A stretch of 64,000 bases of DNA from Winogradskyella pacifica (GTDB lineage: Bacteria > Bacteroidota > Bacteroidia > Flavobacteriales > Flavobacteriaceae), in NCBI RefSeq assembly GCF_013403915.1, contig NZ_JABFDI010000015.1, forward strand, positions 1-64,000, read 5' to 3'. The translations under genes and the position numbers were made by a program. The notes beneath the pieces were generated by a model. The model ran no database searches and was not told where the DNA came from. It was given only the letters and a program-made list of their open reading frames with translations. Positions within the stretch are counted from its first letter, which is position 1; every line of letters starts with the position of its first letter. Below are positions 47,175 to 57,010 of the stretch, in pieces.

Positions 47175-48839
47175 TTACTGTACCTCACCTCCAACCACAG
47201 TCTTCAGAACTTTAATTTTTGGAATTTCATTAGCTTCAACCGTCATAATATCATTATCTAAGATGATAAAATCGGCAAACTTCCCAACTTCAATACTTCC
47301 TTTTTCATTTTCTTCAAAATTAGAATAGGCCGCCCAAATCGTCATGCCTTTTAAGGCTTCTTCTCTGCTTAGAACATTTTCCATTTGAAAACCTCCTTCT
47401 GGAAATCCTTCTAAATCTTGTCGTGCGACAGCGGCATAAAAGGTTAAAAACGGACTAACACGCTCCACAGGAAAATCAGTTCCTAAAGCCACTTTACCAT
47501 AAGCTTCTAATAATTGTTTATAAGCATAAGCCCCTTTTATACGTTCAGATCCTACTCTATCTTCTGCCCAATACATATCACTAGTGGCATGCGTTGGTTG
47601 TATCGATGGCATAATGTTTTTATACAATTCAAAATCCTCAGGAGATACAATTTGAGCATGCTCTACACGCCAACGTCTGTCTTCTTTTCCTTCTAACACT
47701 TTAGTATAGGTTTGTAACACCGCATGATTAGCAGAATCTCCAATAGCATGTGTATTCATTTGAAATTCTGAATTTGCAATACGCTCTGCTGATGTTTTTA
47801 AAGTTTCTAAATCTGTAACCAGTAATCCTAAATGGCCAGGTTTATCTGAATATGGTTCTCTTAACATCGCACCTCGAGACCCTAAAGCTCCATCTGCGTA
47901 AAACTTAAACGAACGCACATTTAGGTAATCTGTTTTAGTAACTCCTTTATCTAAAAAGTAATCCAGATTATCTTTAGACGCAGAAACCATAGCATAAATA
48001 CGCATTTTTAATTCTCCTGATTTGTGAAGACTATCAATAATTTCAATAGCTTCTTTATGTAATCCGGCATCATCAACCGTAGTTAACCCCAAATCGAAAC
48101 ATAATTTTTGTGCTTCTAATAAGGCATTAGCCATATCATTTCGGGAGGGTTGTGGCCAATGTTCCATCACAAACATTTCCGCATTATCTACTAAAATACC
48201 GGTAAGTTCGCCATTTTCTACAACGACTTCTCCTCCTTCAATTTTAGAATTCACGGTTACATTTCCTAAATCTAAGGCTGCTTGATTGGCTAATATAGCA
48301 TGGCCATCAATACGTACTAATGCAATAGGTGTATTTGGATAGAGTTTATCTAATAAGCGTTTGTTGGGAAATTCCTTCTCTTTCCAATCATTTTGATCCC
48401 AACCTCTACCAAAAATAAATTCGTTATTTCTTTCATTCTGAAAATCTAAAACACGTTTTACAACGTCCTCAAAACTTTTAGTACCGACTAAATCTACCGA
48501 TTGCTGATTGAACCCTAACCCCAAAAAGTGACAATGTGCATCTATTAATCCTGGTACAATAGTTTTGCCTTCAGCATTAAGTGTATCGTTAGCTTTATAT
48601 GTATTATCTATTTCAGAGGTCGTACCAACAGCAATTATTTTTCCATCTTTTACAGCAAATGCTTCAGCTTTACTAAAGCTATTATCAACTGTATAAATGT
48701 TAGCGTTTGTGACAATTAAATCAGCTTGTTGTTTATCTTTTTCACAAGAAAACATAGCACAAATAGCGACTAACACCACTACCTTTTTACTTCGTTTAAT
48801 ACAATTTGTAACTGCGTGATTGTAATACTGAAATTTCAT
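47175..48839 (-). CDS. YtcJ-like amidohydrolase, lipoprotein
   Basis: 554 residues from the ATG at 48837-48839 (MKFQYYNHA); a frame from 48884 adds an unlikely leader. A lipoprotein signal ends at CAMFSC. The metal-dependent hydrolase barrel shows PGLIDAHCHFLG, FGRGWDQNDWKEKEFPNK, NTHAIGDSANH and LGTDFPVERVSPF, the set of the amidohydrolase_3/YtcJ group. It should cleave an amide or cyclic amide outside the cytoplasm; the substrate is unknown. The C-terminal FADFIILDNDIM strand closes the composite sandwich. Confidence 0.9.
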   Translation of the reverse strand: MKFQYYNHAVTNCIKRSKKVVVLVAICAMFSCEKDKQQADLIVTNANIYTVDNSFSKAEAFAVKDGKIIAVGTTSEIDNTYKANDTLNAEGKTIVPGLIDAHCHFLGLGFNQQSVDLVGTKSFEDVVKRVLDFQNERNNEFIFGRGWDQNDWKEKEFPNKRLLDKLYPNTPIALVRIDGHAILANQAALDLGNVTVNSKIEGGEVVVENGELTGILVDNAEMFVMEHWPQPSRNDMANALLEAQKLCFDLGLTTVDDAGLHKEAIEIIDSLHKSGELKMRIYAMVSASKDNLDYFLDKGVTKTDYLNVRSFKFYADGALGSRGAMLREPYSDKPGHLGLLVTDLETLKTSAERIANSEFQMNTHAIGDSANHAVLQTYTKVLEGKEDRRWRVEHAQIVSPEDFELYKNIMPSIQPTHATSDMYWAEDRVGSERIKGAYAYKQLLEAYGKVALGTDFPVERVSPFLTFYAAVARQDLEGFPEGGFQMENVLSREEALKGMTIWAAYSNFEENEKGSIEVGKFADFIILDNDIMTVEANEIPKIKVLKTVVGGEVQ

Positions 48840-48869
48840 TTGCTGTTGGTTTTGTGATATGTAAAAATA

Positions 48870-48900
48870 AGAAAAGCGCTCCAAATTGGAACGCTTTTAA
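48870..48900 (-). terminator. Terminator behind the beta-barrel gene
   Basis: AAAAGCG (48872-48878) pairs with CGCTTTT (48892-48898); inside, TCCAA pairs with TTGGA. On the minus strand T-rich sequence follows. It separates the beta-barrel gene from the amidohydrolase. Confidence 0.75.
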
Positions 48901-48956
48901 ATATCTTCTATGTTGTTTAATGAAATTCTGAGTCAAATTCAGAAGATCACGTCCTT

Positions 48957-50687
48957 CTAAAAATCAAATTGGTATGTAGCACCTCCAAGAAGCTGTATGC
49001 CTTGCACAGGGAAATTTGACCAACGGTTATAATTTTGACTCGCTATATTATTCGCTTTAACGAAAAATGATAATTGATCATTTGCTTTATAACCGACATG
49101 CGCGTTAGCATCAAAATAACTATCTAAAGTAACTGTTGTAGTGGTTGTATTCAAAGGATTCAAAATATCAAAATAAGTACTTTGATCTTCACGTTCGCCA
49201 ACAAAGAACATACTTGCGCCTGCAAACCATTGTTCTGAAATTTGATAGTCTAAAAACACAGAGGCTGTAAGATCTGGTAAATTCCAAGCTTCAGATTCGT
49301 TATCTGTGCTGTAACCAAAGTATTCCCCTTTTACCCCTAAAGTAAAGTTTCTATTTAAATCTACATTCAACTCACCTGCCACAGAAAACGTAGTCACATC
49401 ATCGTAAGCGACAAAAAATGAATTACCATATTGATATTCTGTTAAAGCATCACTCGGCACATCATTAGACTTGTATAAGGCTTTATTCTTTTCAGAACTA
49501 TAACTTCCTTTTAAGCTATAACCAATATTACTAGAAAGCTTCCCCTTAGCACCTACAAACATTTTGTACTGCTGATCTGTTGGAGTTACCAAAAGTGTTG
49601 GTGATACAAATGGATTTTCGTTTACAAAATCGTAATACGAATTCTGAATTAGATCGCCTTTAAGTCCACCAAATGCAATTAAAATTTCATCAACCACTCG
49701 GTAAGATGCTTCTATGTTTGGATAGATATAAAATTTATTCTCACTAAATTCTGTGTCGTTAAGATAGGCTAATTTCACACCTAAATCAATCGTTAAATCA
49801 TCTTGTACCAATTGATACGATGGTGCAAATCCGAACGTGACATTCCCGTAATTAATTTCACCAATATTAGAATAATCGCGATCGAAAGTCCCGCTAATAT
49901 AATCTATAGAAAACTCTGATTTAATAACAGCATCTTGTACCACAAAATCAAAGCTAGTCTTGGCCACTAATCTGTTTTCAGCAGAATCGTGGTTATCCCC
50001 AAAACGTCTAAAACGAAGACTTGCATCTTTAACAATAGCGTCTTCAAAATCAATTTTACCACCAACATATAAATCATTATAAGTCTGGCCAGCATCAATA
50101 CCATCTAAATCGCTTTCATTGAAATACTCTTGAGACACACCATACCAATTATAGGTTTGTAAATTAAAACCTCCATCAACTTGCCATGTAAAATCTCTAT
50201 CGCTCTTTTTATAATAGGCGTTTAACTTGGTTTTCGAAAAATTATCATCCAAAAGCACATCATCAATACCTCCTTGAGACGAATGGTGACTAAAATAACC
50301 ACCGACATTTTCATCTCTACTCAACTCATGGTTCAAATAAACTTCACCCAAAATAGTGGTATAACTTCCAAATCCTAATGAGGCATAATTATCATATAAT
50401 TTTATCGCTTTGGCTTTGTCAACCGTTGCTGCTTTTCCTTTAGCTGGTGTAAACGTTGAAGCCACAGGAATTGAGAAAATATTGTACTTAATTTCCTTTT
50501 TCTTCACGGCATTAGAATCGTTCAACTTTGGGTTATCTTTAATTTTAAAGGCATCCGAAATTGTTGGAGTATATGGTTTTATAACGTTAACCGTTTGGTC
50601 TCCAATAGTGTCTTTGGTACGTTCTTGAGCATAACTAAATGTCAGACTCAAAGTAAACATTGCTAATCCTATATATTTAATTTTCAT
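48957..50687 (-). CDS. TonB-dependent-receptor-like outer-membrane beta-barrel without plug
   Basis: 576 residues. A signal peptide ends at SYAQ, then VNVIKPYTPTISDAFKI, a recurring leader in this family, and about 18-22 alternating aromatic/polar strands up to a final LLGGATYQFDF ending in Phe as outer-membrane barrels do. No plug domain or TonB box is visible, so the usual 'TonB-dependent receptor' label overstates it. It lies 57 bases behind a large periplasmic TPR protein gene; the two are a conserved flavobacterial pair. Confidence 0.8.
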   Translation of the reverse strand: MKIKYIGLAMFTLSLTFSYAQERTKDTIGDQTVNVIKPYTPTISDAFKIKDNPKLNDSNAVKKKEIKYNIFSIPVASTFTPAKGKAATVDKAKAIKLYDNYASLGFGSYTTILGEVYLNHELSRDENVGGYFSHHSSQGGIDDVLLDDNFSKTKLNAYYKKSDRDFTWQVDGGFNLQTYNWYGVSQEYFNESDLDGIDAGQTYNDLYVGGKIDFEDAIVKDASLRFRRFGDNHDSAENRLVAKTSFDFVVQDAVIKSEFSIDYISGTFDRDYSNIGEINYGNVTFGFAPSYQLVQDDLTIDLGVKLAYLNDTEFSENKFYIYPNIEASYRVVDEILIAFGGLKGDLIQNSYYDFVNENPFVSPTLLVTPTDQQYKMFVGAKGKLSSNIGYSLKGSYSSEKNKALYKSNDVPSDALTEYQYGNSFFVAYDDVTTFSVAGELNVDLNRNFTLGVKGEYFGYSTDNESEAWNLPDLTASVFLDYQISEQWFAGASMFFVGEREDQSTYFDILNPLNTTTTTVTLDSYFDANAHVGYKANDQLSFFVKANNIASQNYNRWSNFPVQGIQLLGGATYQFDF

Positions 50688-50744
50688 GTGTATTAATTTG
50701 ATTGAAAATAAGTTTAACGCTAATTAAATTGTCTTGTTGCTTTA

Positions 50745-53700
50745 TTAATTATCGTCTGTTTCGATTGATGAATTCGTTTTCGCTTCCTCTGCTTTTATTT
50801 TGTTTAATTCTACTTTAGCTTCACTTACAACCTCTGTAAAATCTGGGAAGTTACTAATCACGCTTTCTAAGATATAAGTCGCCTGAAACGCATCTCCTAA
50901 AGCATAGAAGTTCTTCGCCATAACCACCAATCCTTTTGCACTAAACAATTTATAGCTCCCATAATCCTTAGCTAATTTTTGAATGGTTGTGTTTGATGCT
51001 TCGTAATCACCAGCTTTATTTTTAAAATAACCTTTGTAGAATAAGGCTTCTGCAGCAACGCTTCCTGTAGCTATTTTTTCAACTTCAGCATAAGCTATTT
51101 TGGCTTTGGCTTCATTACCTGTTTCAATCGCAGATCGTGCAATTGTTAATTTAGCATCACTCTTAACTTTGTTATCTAATTTTGAATTGCTCAATACTTT
51201 TTCAGCATAGCTTTCGGCTTTAACGTAATCTTCGGTTTGGTAATAGGCATTCATTAAATTGGACTGTGCATAAACCACATTCTGAGGATAATCAGCTTCT
51301 TGCTCTAAACGTTTTAATACCGGAATAGCTTTTTCCCAATTAGAAGTGCTTAAGTAAATCTCGGTAAGTTTCACGATAGCTTGTTCTGTGTACTCACTTT
51401 TTGAAGCCTCAACAACCGCCTTATAATGTGGCTGTGCATTATCTAATAATTCTTTTTTATAGTACAATTGCGCTAAATAGAAATGCGCTTTTAGATTATG
51501 AATCCCTTTTGGAAACTGCGTCAAATAGTTATTAAACTGACGAATGGCTTTATCGGTTTCATTATCTAAATACGGCTTTTCTGCTGCTAAATATGTGGTA
51601 TTATCTAAGTCTACATCAGAAATCTCAACATAATCTAACGTTCTTACCCAAGTTGCATATTCATCTACTTTACCTAAATCGATATAAATTAAACGGACTG
51701 TAGACACTGCCTGAACAGCTTCACCAGAACCTGGAAAATCAGTCGCTACTTTTTTGAATTTCGTCAATGCACGCGTGTTATCATTGCCGTTATAATACAC
51801 TAAACCTTGACGCAATAAGGCTTTTGAAGTGAAGGCACTTGTTTTGTATTCAGAATTTAAGCGATCATACGTTTGCATGGCTTTATCTGTATCGTTAGAT
51901 TTCACATACGAATTGGCTAACTCATACATCGCGTCATCTCGTAATGCCGATTTAGGATACGTATTTATAAAAGACTGTAATGCTGAAATCTTATCAGAAC
52001 CTTTTCCTAAATACCCTTCGCTCATAGCGACTTGAAACGCTGCGTAATCCGTTTCAATTTCATTAATCTGAATCGCTTTTTTATAAGCATCAATAGCATC
52101 ATTATATTTACTAGATACAAAATAACCATCTGCCAATCTTAAATAAGCATCATTTTGACGCAGTTTATCATTTGATTTATTCTTAATGAATTTCTCAAAA
52201 TAGTTTGAAGAATTCGTATAGTCTTTCAATTTAAAATACGTGTATGCCAAATTGTAATTCAGGTTTTCATTTTCTGCTAAACTTGAAGACTCACTAAAAC
52301 CATCAAACTGCTTAAATCCAATTAAGGCGTCATTATAATTGCTTAAATTATACTCTGTTTCGGCTTTCCAAAAGGTCGCTTTAGCCACAAAAATAGGATC
52401 TCTTGGTTCTTTTAGCGATCCATTAAAAAGGGCTAAGGCTTCGTTATATTTATTCTCATTATATAATTCTACAGCTCTAAAGAAGGCTACTTTTTGATAA
52501 GCCGCTTTGTTTTCAAAACTGTTCTTCCCTTTTAAAAGTTCTAAGGCTTCCTTATAATTCTTTGATGTGATGTATGAATCTATTAATAAAGTTTCAACCT
52601 CATCTTTATAACTCGTGTTTGGATATTGCTTTAAATAACCCGTTAAAACCTGAGGAACGGATTGGTATGGATTACCAATATCGTAACTAATCTTAGCGTA
52701 ATTTAACCACGCATCTTCTTGAATTTTTAAATCAAAATCCATTTGTGATGCATTTCTAAACGCATTTAAAGCTTCTTGCTTTTTCTCTAAATTAATATAA
52801 CTCTCACCTAAATGGTAATAGGCATTCTGAGCGACCGGATTATCTCCACCAATAATTTTATTGAATTCTGAAATCGCACTTTCAAAATCATTTTGCTTGT
52901 AATACGCATACCCTAATTGGTAATAATCGGTATTATTCCATTTTCTATCTTTCCCTTTATATTCTTTTAAATACGGAATCGCTTCGGCATACTTGCCAAG
53001 GTTAAAATAGCTTTCACCTATAATTTTAGATAATTCAGATTTTTCAGCCGCATTACTTTTGGCTAATTGTGCTTCGGCAAGCTCTATGGCTTTTTCAAAC
53101 TTTCCTAATTTGAAATTTAAATCAGCCTGATAGTAAGACAACTTCTCTTTATACTTTTCGTTATCGCTAACTTGATCAAAATACTCATTTGCTTTATCAT
53201 AGTCATCACCTTGATACGCCATAAAACCAATGTAGTACTTCGCTTGCGAGCCGTATTCTTTAGAATTTACAACACGGTTAAAATACTTAGTGGCTTTCTT
53301 CTCGTCTTTAGTTGAATACAAGCTATAGCCATAATTAAAATTGAAGCGTTCCTTTTCGGCTTGTGCCATATTGCGTTCGTCAACTTTATCGTACCATTTA
53401 CGTGCGTAGGCATATTTTCCGTTGTTGAAATAATAATCGGCAACATCTAAAAATGCTGTATTTCGTTTGGTACTTGTCGGATACTCTTCTACGAATTCTG
53501 TAATAAGATTATCGGCATTATTTTGATTTAAACGCACCGCACAATTCGCTATATAATAAGCGCAATCGGATTCTATGGTAGCATCGTTTGTATTCAACTT
53601 TACATCGTCAAATAAAGTTTGGGCTGCTTTAAATTGATTGTTATTATATAAAGTCAATGCCTTTTGATAATCTTGAAACTCGTTGGTATAAATCGCAGAT

Positions 53701-53768
53701 TTTTGCGCTATAGCAAGTGAAGAAAATACAAGAAAAACGATGATTAATTGTTTTTTAAAGAACATCAT
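50745..53768 (-). CDS. Large periplasmic tetratricopeptide repeat protein
   Basis: 1007 residues. A signal peptide (to LAIAQ) is followed by TPR units nearly end to end, many with the family pattern of aromatic, Gly and Ala positions (for instance YYQLGYAYYKQNDFESAI, AYYHLGESYINLEKKQEAL, AVSTVRLIYIDLGKV). It has the size of the flavobacterial 'tetratricopeptide repeat protein' paired with an outer-membrane barrel. A scaffold or assembly role for that barrel is inferred from the constant pairing. Confidence 0.88.
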   Translation of the reverse strand: MMFFKKQLIIVFLVFSSLAIAQKSAIYTNEFQDYQKALTLYNNNQFKAAQTLFDDVKLNTNDATIESDCAYYIANCAVRLNQNNADNLITEFVEEYPTSTKRNTAFLDVADYYFNNGKYAYARKWYDKVDERNMAQAEKERFNFNYGYSLYSTKDEKKATKYFNRVVNSKEYGSQAKYYIGFMAYQGDDYDKANEYFDQVSDNEKYKEKLSYYQADLNFKLGKFEKAIELAEAQLAKSNAAEKSELSKIIGESYFNLGKYAEAIPYLKEYKGKDRKWNNTDYYQLGYAYYKQNDFESAISEFNKIIGGDNPVAQNAYYHLGESYINLEKKQEALNAFRNASQMDFDLKIQEDAWLNYAKISYDIGNPYQSVPQVLTGYLKQYPNTSYKDEVETLLIDSYITSKNYKEALELLKGKNSFENKAAYQKVAFFRAVELYNENKYNEALALFNGSLKEPRDPIFVAKATFWKAETEYNLSNYNDALIGFKQFDGFSESSSLAENENLNYNLAYTYFKLKDYTNSSNYFEKFIKNKSNDKLRQNDAYLRLADGYFVSSKYNDAIDAYKKAIQINEIETDYAAFQVAMSEGYLGKGSDKISALQSFINTYPKSALRDDAMYELANSYVKSNDTDKAMQTYDRLNSEYKTSAFTSKALLRQGLVYYNGNDNTRALTKFKKVATDFPGSGEAVQAVSTVRLIYIDLGKVDEYATWVRTLDYVEISDVDLDNTTYLAAEKPYLDNETDKAIRQFNNYLTQFPKGIHNLKAHFYLAQLYYKKELLDNAQPHYKAVVEASKSEYTEQAIVKLTEIYLSTSNWEKAIPVLKRLEQEADYPQNVVYAQSNLMNAYYQTEDYVKAESYAEKVLSNSKLDNKVKSDAKLTIARSAIETGNEAKAKIAYAEVEKIATGSVAAEALFYKGYFKNKAGDYEASNTTIQKLAKDYGSYKLFSAKGLVVMAKNFYALGDAFQATYILESVISNFPDFTEVVSEAKVELNKIKAEEAKTNSSIETDDN

Positions 53769-54102
53769 TTGTTGAGTGTTTTATTGATGATTTTATGTTG
53801 TGGCAAATATAATTCAATACCAAATCTATAACGATAGAAAACGCTTATAATTATACACGGAGTTATTAAATATTTATTTTCAATTGTGATCTATAGGTAT
53901 TCGCAAGTAAAACGGTCAGCAAGCCATTATAGAAGTTTATAACGACATTGGGAGATTCGATTTTTAAGTTCTATTTTTACATCTCGTAAAATCAGTGCTT
54001 TTATCAATGATAACTACTGATTTTTCTTATAATTGATTTCATACATCCTAACCATTTCTGAACATCAGAAAACTACAGAATTGGTTGATAAATACTTATA
54101 TT
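53769..54102. other. Intergenic region upstream of trpA
   Basis: 334 bases between the divergent TPR and trpA genes. No trpB or other gene is present. The main structure is the hairpin at 53988-54024. A short TTCTG/CAGAA inverted repeat lies close to the trpA start. No leader peptide with Trp codons was seen. Confidence 0.5.
53988..54024 (+). terminator. Terminator-like hairpin upstream of trpA
   Basis: AAAATCAGT (53988-53996) pairs with ACTGATTTT (54016-54024) around a 19-base loop and is followed by T. No plus-strand gene ends here, so it may be an attenuator in the trpA leader or a relic of a lost upstream gene. Confidence 0.45.
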
Positions 54103-54873
54103 TTGAATAGAATAAACCAAAAATTAAACGAAAGCCATAAGCTATTATCCATCTATTTTACAGCTGGCTATCCAAATACAAACGATACGGTTACCATCAT
54201 AGAACGCTTAGAAAAAAGTGGTGTCGATATGCTAGAAATAGGCTTACCGTTTAGTGATCCTTTAGCAGATGGCCCAACCATACAAGCCAGTTCTACAGAA
54301 GCTTTAAAAAATGGCATGACAAGCGAATTGCTGTTTGAACAACTCAAAGACATTCGGAAAACGGTTTCTATTCCATTGATCATTATGGGCTATTTTAATC
54401 CGATGTTACAATACGGTGTTGAAGCCTTCTGTAAAAAATGTCAAGAAGTTGGCATTGATGGACTCATTATCCCTGATTTACCCGTAGATGTTTACCATTC
54501 GGAATACAAATCAACATTTGAAAAATATGGTTTAATTAATGTCCTTTTAATTACGCCTCAAACGTCTGAAGAACGTATTCGTTATATCGATTCTGTTTCT
54601 AACGGTTTTATCTATATGGTAAGTTCTGCAAGTGTAACAGGAAGTAATTCTGGCTTTGGTAATACACAAACGGACTACTTTAAACGTATCGCAGACATGA
54701 AATTAAAAAACCCTCAAATTGTAGGTTTTGGTATTTCAGATAATGAAACCTTTACCCAAGCCACGGCATATGGAAAAGGAGCTATAATTGGCAGTGCTTT
54801 TATTAAATATATAACAACTAATGGTATTGAGACTATTGATAAATTCGTTACGTCAATTCATCCTAAGTCTTAA
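54103..54873 (+). CDS. trpA: Tryptophan synthase alpha subunit
   Basis: 256 residues from the TTG at 54103 (MNRINQKLNE, the usual N-terminus of relatives). Another TTG lies 18 bases upstream; no ATG is available in this frame. Catalytic Glu45 and Asp56 sit in LEIGLPFSDPLADGP, with FIYMVSSASVTGS and VGFGISDNET forming the phosphate site. It makes indole from indole-3-glycerol phosphate and passes it to TrpB. In most bacteria trpB is directly upstream; here it is absent and the upstream neighbour is a divergent TPR gene. Confidence 0.93.
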   Translation: MNRINQKLNESHKLLSIYFTAGYPNTNDTVTIIERLEKSGVDMLEIGLPFSDPLADGPTIQASSTEALKNGMTSELLFEQLKDIRKTVSIPLIIMGYFNPMLQYGVEAFCKKCQEVGIDGLIIPDLPVDVYHSEYKSTFEKYGLINVLLITPQTSEERIRYIDSVSNGFIYMVSSASVTGSNSGFGNTQTDYFKRIADMKLKNPQIVGFGISDNETFTQATAYGKGAIIGSAFIKYITTNGIETIDKFVTSIHPKS

Positions 54874-54970
54874 ACGATTTTAACATTTGTCATAGATATT
54901 TTGTGAAAGCATTGTGAGAGAAAGGGTTTTTAGTTTTTTATATTATGATGAATCTAAAAAATGATAAATC

Positions 54971-55114
54971 ATGGGAATTATAAAAGACAGTAAAAAATTT
55001 AAAACAACGAAAACTCAAACGAACCCAACAAATCCGACGGGCAATGTGAACCAAAAAACAAATGAGTTTGACATTGACAAAAAAACGATAAAAGGTCAGC
55101 AGACCAAAAAGTAA
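54971..55114 (+). CDS. Small hypothetical hydrophilic protein
   Basis: 47 residues, Lys/Thr/Asn-rich (MGIIKDSKKFKTT ... IKGQQTKK), no signal or membrane segment. It is followed by a strong terminator and preceded by T-rich DNA, which supports a real transcript. No homologous family is known to me; it could be a short disordered protein. Confidence 0.45.
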   Translation: MGIIKDSKKFKTTKTQTNPTNPTGNVNQKTNEFDIDKKTIKGQQTKK

Positions 55115-55135
55115 TTATTAAAAACAAGAAATTGT

Positions 55136-55171
55136 AAAGTCTATTCATATCTTTGAATAGACTTTTTTTTA
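55136..55171 (+). terminator. Terminator behind the 47-residue gene
   Basis: AAGTCTATTCA (55137-55147) pairs with TGAATAGACTT (55154-55164), followed by TTTTTT. It ends 5 bases before the next start codon. Confidence 0.85.
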
Positions 55172-55175
55172 TACA

Positions 55176-55400
55176 ATGAAAATACTTAACGATTGGCGAA
55201 TTATAATCCTGTTATGTCTCACTTTAGGCTTAGCGCCATTTTTTCCGGAGCCACATCTATTAGGCAAAATAAAATGGATTGCAGGAGGAGCAAACGGAAT
55301 GACTTTAAAAGATTGGTTTGATGTGGTTTTTCATGGCTTTCCTTTTGTATTATTAATACGATTAATTTTTATCAAACTAACACGAAAAAATGCCGCTTAA
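55176..55400 (+). CDS. Small membrane protein upstream of trmL
   Basis: 74 residues with two hydrophobic segments (about 8-24 and 52-66) and PEPHLLGKIKWIAGGANGM between them. It overlaps the start of trmL by 11 bases and so is translationally linked to it. Similar proteins precede this RNA methyltransferase in other flavobacteria; no function is known. Confidence 0.7.
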   Translation: MKILNDWRIIILLCLTLGLAPFFPEPHLLGKIKWIAGGANGMTLKDWFDVVFHGFPFVLLIRLIFIKLTRKNAA

Positions 55401-55842
55401 CATCGTACTTATAGAACCCGAAATCCCTAATAACACTGGTAATATTGGTCGTTTAGCTTTAGCTTCAGGTTCAAAATTACATTTAGTAAAACCATTTGGA
55501 TTTGAAATTGACGATAAACGTTTAAAACGTGCAGGACTCGATTACTGGCAACACCTAGAAGTTATCTATTACGATAATATCGACGATTTCTTCTCAAAAA
55601 ACAAAGACGCTAAGATGGTGTTTTTATCTAGTCATGGTACCAAATCGCATTGGGACATAACCTTTGAAGAGGATATGTTTTTAGTTTTTGGCAAAGAATC
55701 CGTGGGCTTACCAAAACCCTTGTTAGAAAAGTATTCATCACAATTATTCAAAATTCCGTTATACAGCGAATCTATACGAAGTCTCAATTTAGCCAATGCT
55801 GTTGGTATTATTGTATATGAAGGTTTGAGGCAAATCAAATAG
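55390..55842 (+). CDS. trmL: tRNA (cytidine(34)-2'-O)-methyltransferase
   Basis: 150 residues, SPOUT-class enzyme. NNTGNIGRLALASGSKLHLV, FGFEIDDKRLKRAGLDYW, VFGKESVGLPK and the knot-forming SLNLANAVGIIVYEGLRQ are the family motifs. It methylates the ribose at wobble position 34 of tRNA-Leu. The start overlaps the preceding membrane-protein gene. Confidence 0.95.
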   Translation: MPLNIVLIEPEIPNNTGNIGRLALASGSKLHLVKPFGFEIDDKRLKRAGLDYWQHLEVIYYDNIDDFFSKNKDAKMVFLSSHGTKSHWDITFEEDMFLVFGKESVGLPKPLLEKYSSQLFKIPLYSESIRSLNLANAVGIIVYEGLRQIK

Positions 55843-56038
55843 GATCTTTAACCTTACAAAAGATACTTTCCTTTTATTTCATGACTAAATAGTACGTATT
55901 TAAATCTTGAGGTCTGATTCAAGAATAATCAAGATTAGTTCGTGTTAAAAAAAAATTCAATTCTGATAAATAAAAAAAACGTAAAACACATCCGTTTTAA
56001 ATGGTTTTTGTAACTTTTCCTGAATTAAAACCTATAAA

Positions 56039-56929
56039 TTGAAACACTCTAAAACCTATAATTTTTTCTCTGAATTTTTTCAAATCACCCTTGGTATTAT
56101 CTTAGCCAGTATTGGTTTAAAAGCCTTTTTGTTACCCAATGGTTTTATGGATGGAGGCGTTACAGGTATAGCCCTATTGGTTAACAATCTTATTGGAGTA
56201 GACATTTCATTACTCTTAGTCATCTTCAGTTTACCCTTTTTAATTTTGGGCTATTATACGGTTTCCATACGGATTGTTATAAAATCTATACTTAGTATCC
56301 TCGCCTTTGCTTTATTAATTCATTTTGGAAATTATGATACTATTACGGACGATAAACTACTTATCTCCATTTTTGGCGGTTTATGTTTGGGTGGTGGTAT
56401 TGGCATCGCCATTAGAAATGGATCCGTTTTAGATGGCTCGGAAATTCTAGGAATCTACCTTAATGATAAATTTGGACTAAGTATTGGTAGAGTGATTCTT
56501 ATGTTTAATATTATATTATTCAGTATTACCGCAATGGTGGTGTCAATGGAAGTCGCGCTTTACTCCATTCTTACATACATCGTTACAGCAAAAGTGACCG
56601 ATATGACCATTGAAGGTTTTGAGGATTTTATTGGTGTCACTATAGTTTCTAATGAATACGCAGACATTAAGCATGCTATTATGATTGAATTAGGCGTAGG
56701 TTTAACCACCTACAAAGGTTCTAAAGGATTCGGAAGTAATGGACCTCAGCAAGATTTTGATATTATTCACACGATAATTAACCGTATAGACATAAAAAAA
56801 ATGCATCGCATCATTGAAGAGATAGACGAAAACGCTTTTATTGTTGAGTTTGATGTAAATAATGTTAAAGGTGGTGTATTACGACACTATCTCGATAAGA
56901 AAAAAGGTAAAACCTTAGGGAAATTATGA
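56039..56929 (+). CDS. YitT family membrane protein (DUF161 + DUF2179)
   Basis: 296 residues starting at a TTG (56039). Six to seven hydrophobic segments in the first ~190 residues include LPNGFMDGGVTGIALLVNN and GSVLDGSEILGIYLND, typical of YitT; a soluble DUF2179 domain follows (FEDFIGVTIVSN ... IHTIINRIDIKK). The family has transporter-like topology and unknown substrate. The TTG start is taken because no ATG precedes the conserved FFSEFFQITLG segment. Confidence 0.88.
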   Translation: MKHSKTYNFFSEFFQITLGIILASIGLKAFLLPNGFMDGGVTGIALLVNNLIGVDISLLLVIFSLPFLILGYYTVSIRIVIKSILSILAFALLIHFGNYDTITDDKLLISIFGGLCLGGGIGIAIRNGSVLDGSEILGIYLNDKFGLSIGRVILMFNIILFSITAMVVSMEVALYSILTYIVTAKVTDMTIEGFEDFIGVTIVSNEYADIKHAIMIELGVGLTTYKGSKGFGSNGPQQDFDIIHTIINRIDIKKMHRIIEEIDENAFIVEFDVNNVKGGVLRHYLDKKKGKTLGKL

Positions 56930-56968
56930 AACATCCATAACCAACTTTACTTCATTATGGCAATATTA

Positions 56969-56985
56969 ACATGGATAAACCATGT
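56969..56985. repeat. Inverted repeat, possible degenerate repeat unit
   Basis: ACATGG (56969-56974) and CCATGT (56980-56985) form a perfect 6-bp stem, and the following CATGTGaCCG resembles the CATGTGtCCG in the three repeat units just downstream. It may be a worn fourth copy. Confidence 0.4.
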
Positions 56986-57010
56986 GACCGTTGAAAAAAC
57001 AGTAAAAATA

